From an uncultured Bacilli bacterium (lineage in GTDB: Bacteria > Bacillota_I > Bacilli_A > RF39 > UBA660), in contig CAKPFG010000001.1 in the NCBI GenBank assembly GCA_934153675.1, positions 124,001 to 188,000 on the forward strand: 64,000 bases of DNA, given 5' to 3'. Made by a program: the position numbers and the translations under genes. The notes beneath the pieces were generated by a model. The model was not told the DNA's origin, made no database searches, and saw only the letters and a program-made list of their open reading frames with translations. This document shows positions 34,852-44,237 of this stretch, piece by piece (within the stretch, counting starts at the first letter, position 1; each line of letters opens with the position of its first letter).

Positions 34852-35949
34852 ATGAAGGTTGTTGTTGGAATGAGTGGGGGAGTGGACTCAAGCGTTGCTG
34901 CTATATTATTAAAAAATCAAGGATATGATGTTATTGGCTTATTTATGCGTAATTGGGATGCTTCCGTTAATAATGATATATTGGGGAATCCTACATTAAA
35001 TAATAATATATGCCCCCAAGAACAGGATTATAACGATGCTCTTGCTGTATGTGAAAAACTGCAAATTCCATTAAAACGAATAGATTTTGTCAAAGAGTAT
35101 TGGGATTATGTTTTTACTTATTTCTTAGATGAACTTAAACTTGGAAGAACACCAAATCCTGATATTATGTGCAATAAGTATATTAAATTTGATATGTTTT
35201 TAAAAGAGGCTCAAAGACTTGGAGCCGATTTTGTAGCAACAGGTCATTATGCTCGTATTTTAGATGGTAAATTATTAAGAGGAATAGATAGAAACAAAGA
35301 TCAAACTTATTTTTTATCCCAGGTAGCCAAAGAGAAATTCGAAAAAATATTATTTCCAGTTGGGGATTTAAAAAAAGAAAATGTTAGAAAAATAGCTTTA
35401 GAATATGGACTTATTACTGCTAATAAAAAAGATTCTACTGGAATATGTTTTATAGGAGAAAGAAATTTTAAAAAATTTCTAGAAAATTATCTACCAAACA
35501 TTTCTGGAGATATTATTAATATTGACACTAATGAAAAAATGGGTACACATATTGGATTGATGTATTATACTATTGGGCAAAGAAAAGGACTTAATTTAGG
35601 AGGATGTTCTGATAGATGCTTTGTTGTCGGTAAAAATTTAGAAAAGAATATTTTATATGTTTCATTAAACGGCAATACTAAATATTTATTATCGGATTCT
35701 TGTATTGTTGACAATATTAATTGGTTAGGAGAAAAAGTACAAAATTGTACTGCTAAGTTTAGATACCGACAATTGGACAATGATGTAAATTTGATTTGGC
35801 ACAAAGATTATATTGAAGTAAAATATCCACAACTGGTAAAGGCAGTTACCCCTGGACAGGCTTGTGTCTTTTATTTAGGTGAACAATGCCTTGGTGGTGG
35901 TATTATAAAAGAAGTTAGAAAAAACGGAAAAAAACTATGGTATTTATAA
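34852..35949 (+). CDS. mnmA: MnmA, tRNA-specific 2-thiouridylase
   Basis: Start set at ATG 34852 after AAAGGAG. The 365-residue enzyme adds sulfur to U34 of tRNA Glu, Gln and Lys. PP-loop SGGVDSS at residues 8-14; the two catalytic cysteines are in MCNKYIKF (about 107) and TGICFIG (about 199); DQTYFLSQV and the C-terminal GQACVFY/GGGII segments complete the three-domain layout. Sulfur would come from a cysteine desulfurase relay not seen here. A TATAAT (about 34819) precedes it. Confidence 0.95.
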   Translation: MKVVVGMSGGVDSSVAAILLKNQGYDVIGLFMRNWDASVNNDILGNPTLNNNICPQEQDYNDALAVCEKLQIPLKRIDFVKEYWDYVFTYFLDELKLGRTPNPDIMCNKYIKFDMFLKEAQRLGADFVATGHYARILDGKLLRGIDRNKDQTYFLSQVAKEKFEKILFPVGDLKKENVRKIALEYGLITANKKDSTGICFIGERNFKKFLENYLPNISGDIINIDTNEKMGTHIGLMYYTIGQRKGLNLGGCSDRCFVVGKNLEKNILYVSLNGNTKYLLSDSCIVDNINWLGEKVQNCTAKFRYRQLDNDVNLIWHKDYIEVKYPQLVKAVTPGQACVFYLGEQCLGGGIIKEVRKNGKKLWYL

Positions 35950-35968
35950 TAAATATTATAGTTTTTTT
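35932..35968 (+). terminator. Intrinsic terminator after mnmA
   Basis: AAACTAT (35932-35938) pairs with ATAGTTT (35958-35964); TATTTA and TAAATA form an inner stem; a T-run follows. The stop codon is inside the structure. Confidence 0.75.
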
Positions 35969-35989
35969 ATTTTACATAATGTTTACATA

Positions 35990-36017
35990 TTGACATTTTT
36001 AATATATGTGTTAAAAT
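35990..36017 (+). promoter_or_regulatory. Promoter of the HTH-domain gene
   Basis: Perfect TTGACA (35990-35995), a 16-nt spacer and TAAAAT (36012-36017), close to the GGGAG ribosome binding site. Confidence 0.65.
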
Positions 36018-36033
36018 TATATTGGGAGTGAAA

Positions 36034-36807
36034 ATGATGAATGAGTTAAATAATTTGTTACACGAACTAGGCATTTCTAAGGTTAAATTGGCAAAATTTT
36101 TAGGAGTATCAAGACAAATGATTTACAATTATTTGGAATTAGATGACGTAAATAAATGGCCTAAAGATAAAAAAGTATTATTATTTAATTTGCTTGGTAT
36201 AAAATCTTATGATGAAATGAAAAACATTAAGGTTAATACTGATTATATAATGGATGTAGAACTTAGATTAAATAGTTTAAATTTAAGAAAAAATGAAAAT
36301 AATAATGATGATATATATAATGGTTTAAATGAAAAAGGAAAACAATTATTATCTAAAACTATAGATATTTTGAAGGATTATATTGAGGATGAAAAAACAG
36401 GATATAAAATTGGAGAATATTTGTTTCATTTCATTCAATCTTTAAATAATAATGATGAATTAAAGTATTTACTTGGGTACATTGTTAAGGAAACTGGATA
36501 TGTAAAAGCTAATGAATTTATTTTTGATGAAGATAAACAGTATGTATTTGAAAGTATTTTATTTACTGCAATGTCTTTATATCATAGTGGAAAAGCATCT
36601 AAGAATCGTTTAATAGAAGCACATAGAAGATTTGAAACGCAAATAGACCATAAAATTGAAGAAAAAATGAGTAGAACTATGGAACTTATGAATATTAAAA
36701 AACAAGCTTTAAAAGAACTTGGAATTAATGAGATAAATGAAAATAACATTAGTCAGGTATTTGCTAAGATAACAGAAATTCAATCAAGAAAAAGCGCTTT
36801 TAAATAA
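36034..36807 (+). CDS. HTH (XRE/Cro-type) DNA-binding protein with a helical C-terminal domain
   Basis: Two adjacent ATG codons (36034 and 36037) follow GGGAG; either gives a product of about 257 residues. Residues 5-60 form a helix-turn-helix: LLHELGISKVKLAKFLGVSR then QMIYNYLE is a Cro-like helix 2-turn-helix 3. The remaining 190 residues are charged and helical with no family I recognise; the C-terminal end has a probable coiled coil (RRFETQIDHKIEEKMSRTME). Likely a cytosolic transcription regulator. It is a single-gene unit with a strong promoter; I see no clear operator palindrome over that promoter. Confidence 0.7.
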   Translation: MMNELNNLLHELGISKVKLAKFLGVSRQMIYNYLELDDVNKWPKDKKVLLFNLLGIKSYDEMKNIKVNTDYIMDVELRLNSLNLRKNENNNDDIYNGLNEKGKQLLSKTIDILKDYIEDEKTGYKIGEYLFHFIQSLNNNDELKYLLGYIVKETGYVKANEFIFDEDKQYVFESILFTAMSLYHSGKASKNRLIEAHRRFETQIDHKIEEKMSRTMELMNIKKQALKELGINEINENNISQVFAKITEIQSRKSAFK

Positions 36808-36922
36808 TAAAAAATAAAAAAACAATAATTCCTATAATGTATATTATGTTAACTTCTATAAAATTATTATTTTTTGTATATATATTAAGAAAAAGATAAT
36901 AATATTATTGGGTGATTAATTT

Positions 36923-37027
36923 ATGAAGAAAAGTAAAAAAGCTAAATCTAATAAGAATAATAATATTAGTAAGCAAATGAATGATTCTAGTGAAAATAAT
37001 TCATTTAATACTAACAATTGTAAATAA
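36923..37027 (+). CDS. Very small Lys/Asn-rich protein (34 residues)
   Basis: ATG 36923 stands 6 nt after GGGTGAT and encodes MKKSKKAKSNKNNNISKQMN followed by a Ser/Asn-rich tail ending NTNNCK and TAA. It is followed immediately by a terminator, and the preceding 115 nt form a plausible promoter region. The N-terminal half is strongly basic and the tail acidic to neutral. A small hydrophilic basic protein could be a spore or DNA-associated peptide, but there is no recognised motif. Confidence 0.45.
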   Translation: MKKSKKAKSNKNNNISKQMNDSSENNSFNTNNCK

Positions 37028-37032
37028 CCCAC

Positions 37033-37065
37033 AAAAAAAGAAATCATTTAATTGATTTCTTTTTT
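37033..37065. terminator. Bidirectional terminator between the 34-residue gene and the convergent TSCPD gene
   Basis: AAAAAAAGAAATCA (37033-37046) pairs with TGATTTCTTTTT (from 37053) around TTTAAT. Each strand ends in a T-run, so it can serve both convergent units. Confidence 0.85.
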
Positions 37066-37302
37066 ATAATTAATTAATGCTTGTGCTATTTGGTCTGGAC
37101 ATGATGTTTTTCTAGCTGCACATTTAATATCTTTTAATGTATTTATTACAGTATCAATATCTTTATTAATGCAAAAAGCTCTAACACCAAGAGAATTTCC
37201 AGGACATCCTCCAATAACTCTCATATCTTTGATAATATTATTTTCTATTAAAAAATCCATTTTTCTAGCACAAACACCTTGTGGCTTATATTCATAATTC
37301 AT
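37048..37302 (-). CDS. TSCPD-domain protein (TIGR03905-like)
   Basis: Start set at ATG 37302 behind GAAAGGAAT; the frame upstream overlaps xerD and lacks an RBS. The 84-residue product MNYEYKPQGVCARKMDF... contains GGCPGNSLGV, then CAARKTSCPDQIAQAL near the end, the TSCPD signature also found at the C-terminus of class II ribonucleotide reductases. Conserved cysteines (11, 33, about 67 and 73) suggest metal or redox function. The stand-alone family is common in anaerobic Firmicutes and has no proven role. It follows xerD on the same strand. Confidence 0.85.
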   Translation of the reverse strand: MNYEYKPQGVCARKMDFLIENNIIKDMRVIGGCPGNSLGVRAFCINKDIDTVINTLKDIKCAARKTSCPDQIAQALINYKKEIN

Positions 37303-37319
37303 AATCAAAATTCCTTTCT

Positions 37320-38192
37320 TTAATCTCCATGTGGATGATAACATTTAAAATTACCTTTTAATTGTTCTTTTGAAATATGTGTATATATTTGTGTTGTTGA
37401 TATATCACTGTGACCTAGTAACTCTTGTATTATTTTTAAATCGGCCCCATTATTTATCATATGGGTAGCAAATGAGTGACGAAGAGTATGTGGAGATATT
37501 TCTTTTTTGATATTTTTTTCCTTAGCTATTTTTTTTATTATTTTAAACAAACCTTGTCTGGTCATTTTTTTTCCGTGATTATTTAAGAATAAATCATCGT
37601 TAATTTCTTTTTTAAAAAAACTAGATCTTACTTTTAAATATTCATTTAATGCATTATTAGCAATTTCTCCAATAGGAACAATTCGTTCCTTACTCCCCTT
37701 CCCCATTGTCCTTACAAGACTATCCGTTATATCAATATCATATATTTTTAAATTAACAAGTTCAGACACTCTAAGCCCAGTGGCATACATAAGTTCTAAC
37801 ATGGCTTTATTTCTAATAGAATAATTATCATATGTTTGAATATCTAATATCTTATTTATTTCATCTATTGATAAAACCGACGGTAATTTTTTTGTTAATT
37901 TTAAAGTAACAATATTTTCTGCAGGATTAAATTTTACATAATTATTTATTACTAAATATTTATAAAATGATTTTATTGATGAAATATTTCTTGCAATACT
38001 TTTTTCACTATGGTTATTTTCTTTTAAATGCTTTAGATACCATTTAATATCATCATTTTTAATAAGAATAGTATCTTTATCAATGGCTTTATAAAAGTTA
38101 TTCAAATCGGTTTTATATGCGATGATAGTATTATTACTGTAATTTTTATCTATTAATAAATATGTACAAAATTCATCAATATACTTTTTCAT
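37320..38192 (-). CDS. xerD: Tyrosine recombinase XerD/XerC-like
   Basis: Start set at ATG 38192 behind GGAAGTG. The 290-residue protein has a SAM-like N-terminal core-binding domain (1-90) and the catalytic domain with Arg in ATGLRVSELV (about 142-151), Lys in MGKGSKERIVPI, HTLRHSFATHM (His and Arg), and LGHSDISTTQIYTH with the nucleophilic Tyr. It resolves chromosome dimers at dif together with a partner. Length and even spacing fit a housekeeping Xer protein rather than a phage integrase, and no attachment site or tRNA is next to it. Confidence 0.88.
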   Translation of the reverse strand: MKKYIDEFCTYLLIDKNYSNNTIIAYKTDLNNFYKAIDKDTILIKNDDIKWYLKHLKENNHSEKSIARNISSIKSFYKYLVINNYVKFNPAENIVTLKLTKKLPSVLSIDEINKILDIQTYDNYSIRNKAMLELMYATGLRVSELVNLKIYDIDITDSLVRTMGKGSKERIVPIGEIANNALNEYLKVRSSFFKKEINDDLFLNNHGKKMTRQGLFKIIKKIAKEKNIKKEISPHTLRHSFATHMINNGADLKIIQELLGHSDISTTQIYTHISKEQLKGNFKCYHPHGD

Positions 38193-38279
38193 AAACACTT
38201 CCATATACAAAACAATTATATTTACTATTTTATTATATCATATTTTTATATAATTTGATATAATATTCTAGGTGATTGA

Positions 38280-39485
38280 ATGAAACCTTTAGCAATAAGA
38301 ATGAGACCAAAAAATATAAGTGAAGTTATTGGTCAAAAACATTTAGTAGGAAAAAATAAAATAATTTCTAATTTCGTAAAAAACAATTACATAACTTCAA
38401 TGATTTTGTATGGGAAACCTGGTATTGGTAAAACAAGTCTTGCTTTTTCTATTGTAAATAGTATTGATAAAAAATATAGATTATTAAATGCTACCATTAA
38501 TAATAAAAAAGATTTTGATATTGTAGTTGAAGAGGCTAAGATGTATGGAGAGCTTATTGTTATAATGGATGAAATTCATAGATTAAATAAAGATAAACAA
38601 GATCTACTTCTTCCCTATTTAGAAAGTGGCTTAATAATATTAATCGGTCTTACAACTGCTAATCCGTATCATAGTATTAATCCTGCAATTCGTAGTAGAT
38701 GTCAAATCTTTGAATTAAATTCACTTACTGATGATGAAATAATAGAAGGAATAAATAGAGTTATTTTAAATAATGAACTTGAAAATATCAAAATAGACAA
38801 ACAATCTATAAAATATATAGCTAAAATAGCAAACGGAGATTTACGATATGCTTATAATTTGTTAGAAACAGCATATTATTCATCTGATAAACATATAGAT
38901 ATTTCTCTATTAGAACAATTGTGTAATAAAACTAATTTTTTATCTGATAAGAATGAAGATGGATATTATGATACTATAAGTGCATTTCAAAAAAGTATTA
39001 GAGGATCAGATGTTGATGCATCACTACACTATTTAGCAAGATTAATTTTAAGTGGAGATTTAGATATTATATATAGAAGAATGAGTGTTATTGCCTATGA
39101 AGATATAGGACTGGCCAATCCAATAATGGGGGTTAAGGTTGATGCTGGGATTAACGCTTGTATTAGACTTGGTTTACCAGAAGCACAGATTATTCTTTCT
39201 AATTTGGTTATTGAATTAGCACTATCACCAAAATCAAACAGTGCCTATTTGGCTATTAAAGATGCTTTAAATGATATTAATAAGGGTCTTGGTGATAATA
39301 TTCCTCCAAACATAAAAACAAATGCGAGAGATTATAAATATGCTCACAATTATCCTAATCACGTTGTAAAGCAACAATATTTACCAAATAAATTAAATAA
39401 AAAAAGATATTATAAGCCTCAAAATAATAAATATGAAAATAATTTAAAACACATAAATGATAATTTAAAAAAGATATTAGATTAA
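38280..39485 (+). CDS. rarA: RarA/MgsA AAA+ replication-associated recombination protein
   Basis: 401 residues. It opens PLAIRMRPKNISEVIGQKHL, the RarA start; Walker A GKPGIGKTS (about 44-52); Walker B VIMDEIHRL (about 94-102) with the RarA-type HRLN; sensor 1 TTAN; and the C-terminal tetramerisation domain with the MVAYEDIGLA-like IAYEDIGLANP. It acts at stalled forks with SSB. It is divergent from xerD, and both promoters share the 87-nt gap, where a TATAAT occurs. Confidence 0.93.
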   Translation: MKPLAIRMRPKNISEVIGQKHLVGKNKIISNFVKNNYITSMILYGKPGIGKTSLAFSIVNSIDKKYRLLNATINNKKDFDIVVEEAKMYGELIVIMDEIHRLNKDKQDLLLPYLESGLIILIGLTTANPYHSINPAIRSRCQIFELNSLTDDEIIEGINRVILNNELENIKIDKQSIKYIAKIANGDLRYAYNLLETAYYSSDKHIDISLLEQLCNKTNFLSDKNEDGYYDTISAFQKSIRGSDVDASLHYLARLILSGDLDIIYRRMSVIAYEDIGLANPIMGVKVDAGINACIRLGLPEAQIILSNLVIELALSPKSNSAYLAIKDALNDINKGLGDNIPPNIKTNARDYKYAHNYPNHVVKQQYLPNKLNKKRYYKPQNNKYENNLKHINDNLKKILD

Positions 39486-39495
39486 TATCTTTTTT
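39467..39495. terminator. Bidirectional terminator between rarA and holA
   Basis: AAAAAAGATATTA (39467-39479) and TAATATCTTTTTT (39483-39495) are exact complements separated by GAT, between convergent genes whose stop codons lie in or beside it. Confidence 0.85.
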
Positions 39496-40429
39496 AAATA
39501 TTTAATAAATATAATTCTAAGGCCATATTTTTATCAACTTCTCCAGATTTAATTTTAATATCTAAATTGGCTAGTTTAGATATATTTTCAATTAAAACAT
39601 CATTATCATAATTATAACCCTTTTGAATAGCCAAATGAACAGGATATCTTTTGACATGTAATATTTGTGCTATATCATCTTCAGTATACCCCTTATTATA
39701 TAAAATTTTAGCTTGATATATTAATCTAAATTGATTAGAAAGTAAAATAATTATTTTAATAGCTTCTTCCCCATTTTTGATTAACTCTTTATATATTCTA
39801 ATTATTTCTTTTTTATTTTTAGAAATAATATTATCTATAAAAGCAAATATATTAATATTTATTTTTTCAACAGTACATTCAATGATATCTTTATTAGTAA
39901 TTACTTTATTATCTATTTTGTATAATTTTAATTTTTCAATTTCATTATTTAAATTATTCAAATTATTTGAATTAGTAAAAGTCCTTTTAATAAGCAAATT
40001 AATAGTTTCATTGGTAATACTATAATTTGAAAATAACTTTTTTACATATGAATTAAGATTAGATATTTTATTGAATTCCTTTATTATTCCTTTTTTATTT
40101 ATTAATTTATATATTTTTTTTCGCATATCCAATTTTTCTTCATTAACTCTGAATATCAAAATAGTATTATTATTAAAATTGTCTATATATTTTTCTAAAT
40201 TAGTGGTATCCTCTACTTTTTTACCTGTAAATATTTCATTAATATTAACAATAATTATCTTTTTAGAATCAAATAGTGAAAAAGTATTAGCATCATCTGT
40301 TATTTTATTTATATCATTAATATTGTCATACTTTATTATGTTAAAATTATCTATTTTTTCTTTTTTTATAATGCTATTTATATAATCATCAATCAAAGGA
40401 ACTAAAGTTCCATATAGTAAATATATCAT
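39494..40429 (-). CDS. holA: DNA polymerase III delta subunit (HolA)
   Basis: 311 residues. The N-terminus MIYLLYGTLVPLIDDYINSI corresponds to the P-loop-like region of HolA, but as in other delta subunits there is no functional Walker A. SLFDSKKIIIVNINEIF and the long central helical part IEKLKLYK... followed by VEKININIFAFIDNIISKNK match HolA domains II and III; the C-terminal segment is LANLDIKIKSGEVDKNMALE, a HolA signature. It opens the beta clamp as the wrench of the clamp loader. It overlaps smc by 4 nt. Confidence 0.88.
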   Translation of the reverse strand: MIYLLYGTLVPLIDDYINSIIKKEKIDNFNIIKYDNINDINKITDDANTFSLFDSKKIIIVNINEIFTGKKVEDTTNLEKYIDNFNNNTILIFRVNEEKLDMRKKIYKLINKKGIIKEFNKISNLNSYVKKLFSNYSITNETINLLIKRTFTNSNNLNNLNNEIEKLKLYKIDNKVITNKDIIECTVEKININIFAFIDNIISKNKKEIIRIYKELIKNGEEAIKIIILLSNQFRLIYQAKILYNKGYTEDDIAQILHVKRYPVHLAIQKGYNYDNDVLIENISKLANLDIKIKSGEVDKNMALELYLLNI

Positions 40430-43371
40430 TTTTTCTCCTCAATACTATCTAATTTAACACTGACTAATTTACTAACACCACTTTCTTGCATTGTTATACC
40501 ATAAAGAACATTAGCATACTCCATTGTTTTCTTTTTGTGTGTAATAACAATAAACTGTGTTTTTTCTTTTAACTTAATTAAATATTGACCAAATGATTGA
40601 ACATTAACATCATCCAATGCTGCTTCAACCTCATCAAGAACACAAAATGGCAATGTTCTCGATTTTAAAATAGCAAATAATAGTGAAATTGCTGTAAATG
40701 TTTTTTCACCACCACTTAAAAGGCTAATATTTTTGAGCGTTTTTCCTGGTGGAGATGCAATAATATCAATTCCTGTTTCTAATATGTTATCCTTATTGGT
40801 AAGCTTTAAATGGGCATTTCCACCTTTAAATAATTCTTTAAAGGTTTCTTGAAAATTATCATTAATGATATCAAATGTTTTTACAAATTCCTTAATCATA
40901 ATTTGATCCATATCTTCTATAATTTTTAATAATATGTTTTTTGCGTTAATCAAATCATTTTGTTGCTTTAATAAAAATTCATATCTTTCACTTTCTTTTT
41001 TATATTCTTCAATAGAAGTTAAATTTATCATTCCTAAAGATTTTATTTTTCTTTTTATAGTATTGACATTATCACGAGCCTCATCAACATCAATGCTAAG
41101 TTTGTACATACTTTTAGCCTTTTCATAAGTCATATTATATTCTTCATTTAAAGTATTAAGCCAATTATCTAATTTCACATCATAACGATTAATTTCTATT
41201 TCTAAATTTTTTAATTGTTCATTTTTTTCATAATAAAGGGTATTTTCTTTCTTGATAGAATATGAAAAATCGCTAAGAATATTTTCTAATTCTTTTTTAT
41301 TTTCGCTAAGAACTTTTATTTTATTTACAATTTCGTTTTTATAATTTATTTCATTATAATACTGATCAATAATACTTTCCTCTTCATTTGATAATTTATC
41401 ATGAATAATGTTATTTGTTCCGATAAGTTCGTTTGTAATATTGGTTAATTTTTTATTTAAATTGATAATATTGTCTTTCTTTAAATTAAGACTATCGTTT
41501 TTAACCAATTTTTCTTTATTGTATAAATATAACTTATCTTCACTGTTTCTAATATATGTATCAGTTTCATTAATATCATTTTCTATATTTTCAATATTTT
41601 TTTGATAATTTTTATCTTCTTTAATTTTTCTTTCTAATTCATATTTATCTAAGATTATATTTCTTGTTTTAATATTACCACCAGTTAGAGAACCACCAAC
41701 ATTAATTATTTCTCCATCTAAAGTGACAATTCGATAATTAAAATTAATAAGTTTACTTAATCTATTTGCAGTATCAATGTTATCAACTACTATAATATTT
41801 CCTAATAAATTTTTAACAATATTGCTATAATTTTTATTATATTTAACAAGATTGGATGCAATATCTATAAAACCATCTATATTAATTAAATTAATCATAT
41901 CCTTATTTATATATTTTTCCTTCATAATATTTAATGGTAAAAAGGTAACACGTCCTAATTTATTTTCTTTTAAATAATTAATAGCTTCACTGGCACAAAC
42001 TTCGTTTTCAACAATTATGCTAGATATATTAGAAGCAAGAGCAATACTAATTGCTTTAGAATACTTTTCTAAAACTTCACACACTCCACCAACTGTATCA
42101 TAAATACCACGTAATTTAGGATTTTGTAATACTTTTTTTACAGCATACGGATAATTAGAATTATTATCAATATTATCGCGAAGAATATCTATTTCATTAC
42201 TGTTTTTTTTATAAAGTCGTACTTGTTTATTTAACTTATCAAGCAATAATTCTTTTTGCTTTTTTATTTCGTCATAACGCTTATTTTCTTCTTTTATTTT
42301 TTCATTACAGTTATTATAATCTTTTAAAATTAATTCCATTTCTCTATTTGTACTTTTAATTTCATTTTTTATTTTTGATTCTTGCTCTTTTAAATCAATA
42401 ATGTTATTATGTAATTTAAAATTATCAACTTGATATTTCTTTCTTTCTAAAATAATATTTTTTTGACTATTTATTTGTTCTACTTTTTCTGTTACAACAA
42501 GTAATTTATCTTGAAGTTCTTTTATCTTTTTATCAAGATTAGTAATTTTTACTTTAACTTCCAAAGATTTGGCTTCATTAGTAGAATTATTAGTAGAAAT
42601 ACTGCTCAAATCTTGCTTTAGTTCATCTATTTTTTCTTTCTTTTCTTTATAGGTATCATTTGTATTAGTTATATCTAAAACAATTAAAGATATTTCCAAT
42701 TGTTTTAATTGCTCTTTTAAATCTTGATATTCTAATGCTGTTTCGCTTTGCTTTTTTAATGGTTCTATTCTATTTTCCAATTCCTTGATAATATCATTAA
42801 CTCTATCCATGTTAACATGTGTCTTATCTAGTTTTTTTAGTGCATCTTCTTTTCTTTTTTTATATTTGGTAACACCAGCGGCTTCTTCAAATATGCTTCT
42901 TCTATTCTCTGGTTTACTCGATATTATTTCTTCAATTTTTCCTTGTTGTATTATATTAAAACTTTCTTTTGCTATACCACTATCCATTAATATATTATAA
43001 ACATCTTTTAAGCGAACCTTTTCGCCATTTATAAAATATTCATTTTCGCCGTCTTTATAAAGTCTTCTTTTAATAGAAACCTCGTCAAAACTTAAAGGCA
43101 GATAATTGTCATGATTATCAAAAATTAATGTTACACTAGCCGCATTCATAGCTCTTCTACTTTTAGAACCAGCAAAAATGACGTCTGTTGTTTTATCCCC
43201 TCTTAAAGATTTTATTGATTGCTCTCCCAATACCCATCTTATAGCATCTACAACATTACTTTTTCCACTTCCATTTGGTCCTACTATACCAGATATATCA
43301 CCGTCAAAATCTATTATCGTATTATCAGCAAACGATTTAAAACCATGTGCAATCATTTTTTTTAAATACAT
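40426..43371 (-). CDS. smc: SMC chromosome-condensation ATPase, short-armed
   Basis: The ATG at 43371 gives 981 residues. N-terminal ATPase half: Walker A GPNGSGKSN (about 32-40) and the Q-loop; then a coiled coil; the hinge from about 405-540 (YPYAVKKVL...LRGIYDTVGGVCEV); the returning coil; and a C-terminal half with LSGGEKTFTAISLL and Walker B FCVLDEVEAALDD. Typical bacterial SMC has 1150-1190 residues, so each coiled-coil arm is shortened by roughly 90-100 residues. Mollicute SMC (P115) is similarly short. With ScpA/B it loads near parS and loops DNA. TTGTTT-17-TATAAT lies upstream on the minus strand. Confidence 0.95.
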   Translation of the reverse strand: MYLKKMIAHGFKSFADNTIIDFDGDISGIVGPNGSGKSNVVDAIRWVLGEQSIKSLRGDKTTDVIFAGSKSRRAMNAASVTLIFDNHDNYLPLSFDEVSIKRRLYKDGENEYFINGEKVRLKDVYNILMDSGIAKESFNIIQQGKIEEIISSKPENRRSIFEEAAGVTKYKKRKEDALKKLDKTHVNMDRVNDIIKELENRIEPLKKQSETALEYQDLKEQLKQLEISLIVLDITNTNDTYKEKKEKIDELKQDLSSISTNNSTNEAKSLEVKVKITNLDKKIKELQDKLLVVTEKVEQINSQKNIILERKKYQVDNFKLHNNIIDLKEQESKIKNEIKSTNREMELILKDYNNCNEKIKEENKRYDEIKKQKELLLDKLNKQVRLYKKNSNEIDILRDNIDNNSNYPYAVKKVLQNPKLRGIYDTVGGVCEVLEKYSKAISIALASNISSIIVENEVCASEAINYLKENKLGRVTFLPLNIMKEKYINKDMINLINIDGFIDIASNLVKYNKNYSNIVKNLLGNIIVVDNIDTANRLSKLINFNYRIVTLDGEIINVGGSLTGGNIKTRNIILDKYELERKIKEDKNYQKNIENIENDINETDTYIRNSEDKLYLYNKEKLVKNDSLNLKKDNIINLNKKLTNITNELIGTNNIIHDKLSNEEESIIDQYYNEINYKNEIVNKIKVLSENKKELENILSDFSYSIKKENTLYYEKNEQLKNLEIEINRYDVKLDNWLNTLNEEYNMTYEKAKSMYKLSIDVDEARDNVNTIKRKIKSLGMINLTSIEEYKKESERYEFLLKQQNDLINAKNILLKIIEDMDQIMIKEFVKTFDIINDNFQETFKELFKGGNAHLKLTNKDNILETGIDIIASPPGKTLKNISLLSGGEKTFTAISLLFAILKSRTLPFCVLDEVEAALDDVNVQSFGQYLIKLKEKTQFIVITHKKKTMEYANVLYGITMQESGVSKLVSVKLDSIEEKK

Positions 43372-43428
43372 CAAAAAACATTCCCTTCTAGTTTCGTACT
43401 AACATATTATAGCAAATTTAAAAAAGAA

Positions 43429-43452
43429 AAACAATCAAATTTGACTGTTTAA
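43429..43452 (-). terminator. Terminator of the ApbE-like/GT4 operon
   Basis: Read on the minus strand, AAACAGTCAAA and TTTGATTGTTT pair (one G-T) and are followed by TTCTTTTTT. It ends the unit of minus-strand genes before smc's promoter. Confidence 0.7.
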
Positions 43453-44237
43453 TAAGCATTTATGTTAGTATACTCAACTTTTTCTTTTCCATTATAATAA
43501 TAACACCATATTACATCAATATCATATTTTTTAATAAAAATTTTTCCCTCATTAATAGGTAAATATAATAATAAAGATGCTATAAAATCAATATTTTTTA
43601 TATCATTATTCTTAGAAATTACTGTCACACTTACGTTAGAGGTATCTTTATTTGAAAAATCATTAATGCTTTTTGTTACTATATATTCGTCTTTAGACTT
43701 TAAAGTTATAATAGAATCATCAAAAAATGATGGTATTAAAATAGTATAATACTCTTGAGCATTGTTTAATCCTGTTAATACAAATTTATTACTATTAATT
43801 TTAAATTTAGTTATTTTTTTTGATTTTAAATAATTTTTCACTCTGTTATTAGCAAGTGATAAAGCAAAAAAAGAAATATCAGAATTATTTTTAACGATTT
43901 TATCTTTCTTTAATATTGGATTAAACTTTATATATTTATTATACTGTTTAAATTTTAATCCAGTATCGACAATTTCTTTTAATTCATCTTTATAATTTAT
44001 TTCTGTGTTAGAGTCAAATTCTTTTATAATATTATTGTAGTTAATATATATTTTTTTAATATTTTCTAATATTTTTTTACCATCTTTTTTAGTATAAAAA
44101 GAAATATTAATTTTTTTTCCATCTAGATCAATAGTTTTATTATATAAATTTTCTTTAGAACAACCACCAACAAATAAAAAAGGTAACAAACAAATGAATA
44201 ATACAATAAAATTATTTTTTAGTTTTAATTTTACTGT
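43449..44237 (-). CDS. Lipoprotein with degenerate ApbE (FMN transferase)-like domain
   Basis: Start set at ATG 44237 behind GGGAAG. The 262-residue product has a lipoprotein signal with FVGGC (Cys at about 26). The mature part follows the outline of ApbE: an early IDKxxSxFD-like IIKEFDSNTEI, a middle VKNYLKSKKITKFKINSNKF block where ApbE has the GG(D)AKG-yD segment, and a late VSVTVISKN...IDFIASLLLYLP corresponding to SVTVIADS..ADALATAL. The residues needed for FAD and Mg2+ (the GG-x-D, and the acidic AD pair) are missing or replaced, so it is probably not an active flavin transferase. Family placement is from pattern only. Confidence 0.6.
   Translation of the reverse strand, partial: TVKLKLKNNFIVLFICLLPFLFVGGCSKENLYNKTIDLDGKKINISFYTKKDGKKILENIKKIYINYNNIIKEFDSNTEINYKDELKEIVDTGLKFKQYNKYIKFNPILKKDKIVKNNSDISFFALSLANNRVKNYLKSKKITKFKINSNKFVLTGLNNAQEYYTILIPSFFDDSIITLKSKDEYIVTKSINDFSNKDTSNVSVTVISKNNDIKNIDFIASLLLYLPINEGKIFIKKYDIDVIWCYYYNGKEKVEYTNINAY

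Noticed and set aside
37320..38192. Phage or ICE integrase
   Set aside because: Length, motif spacing and solitary position fit a housekeeping XerD; no tRNA target, direct repeats or other phage genes are nearby.
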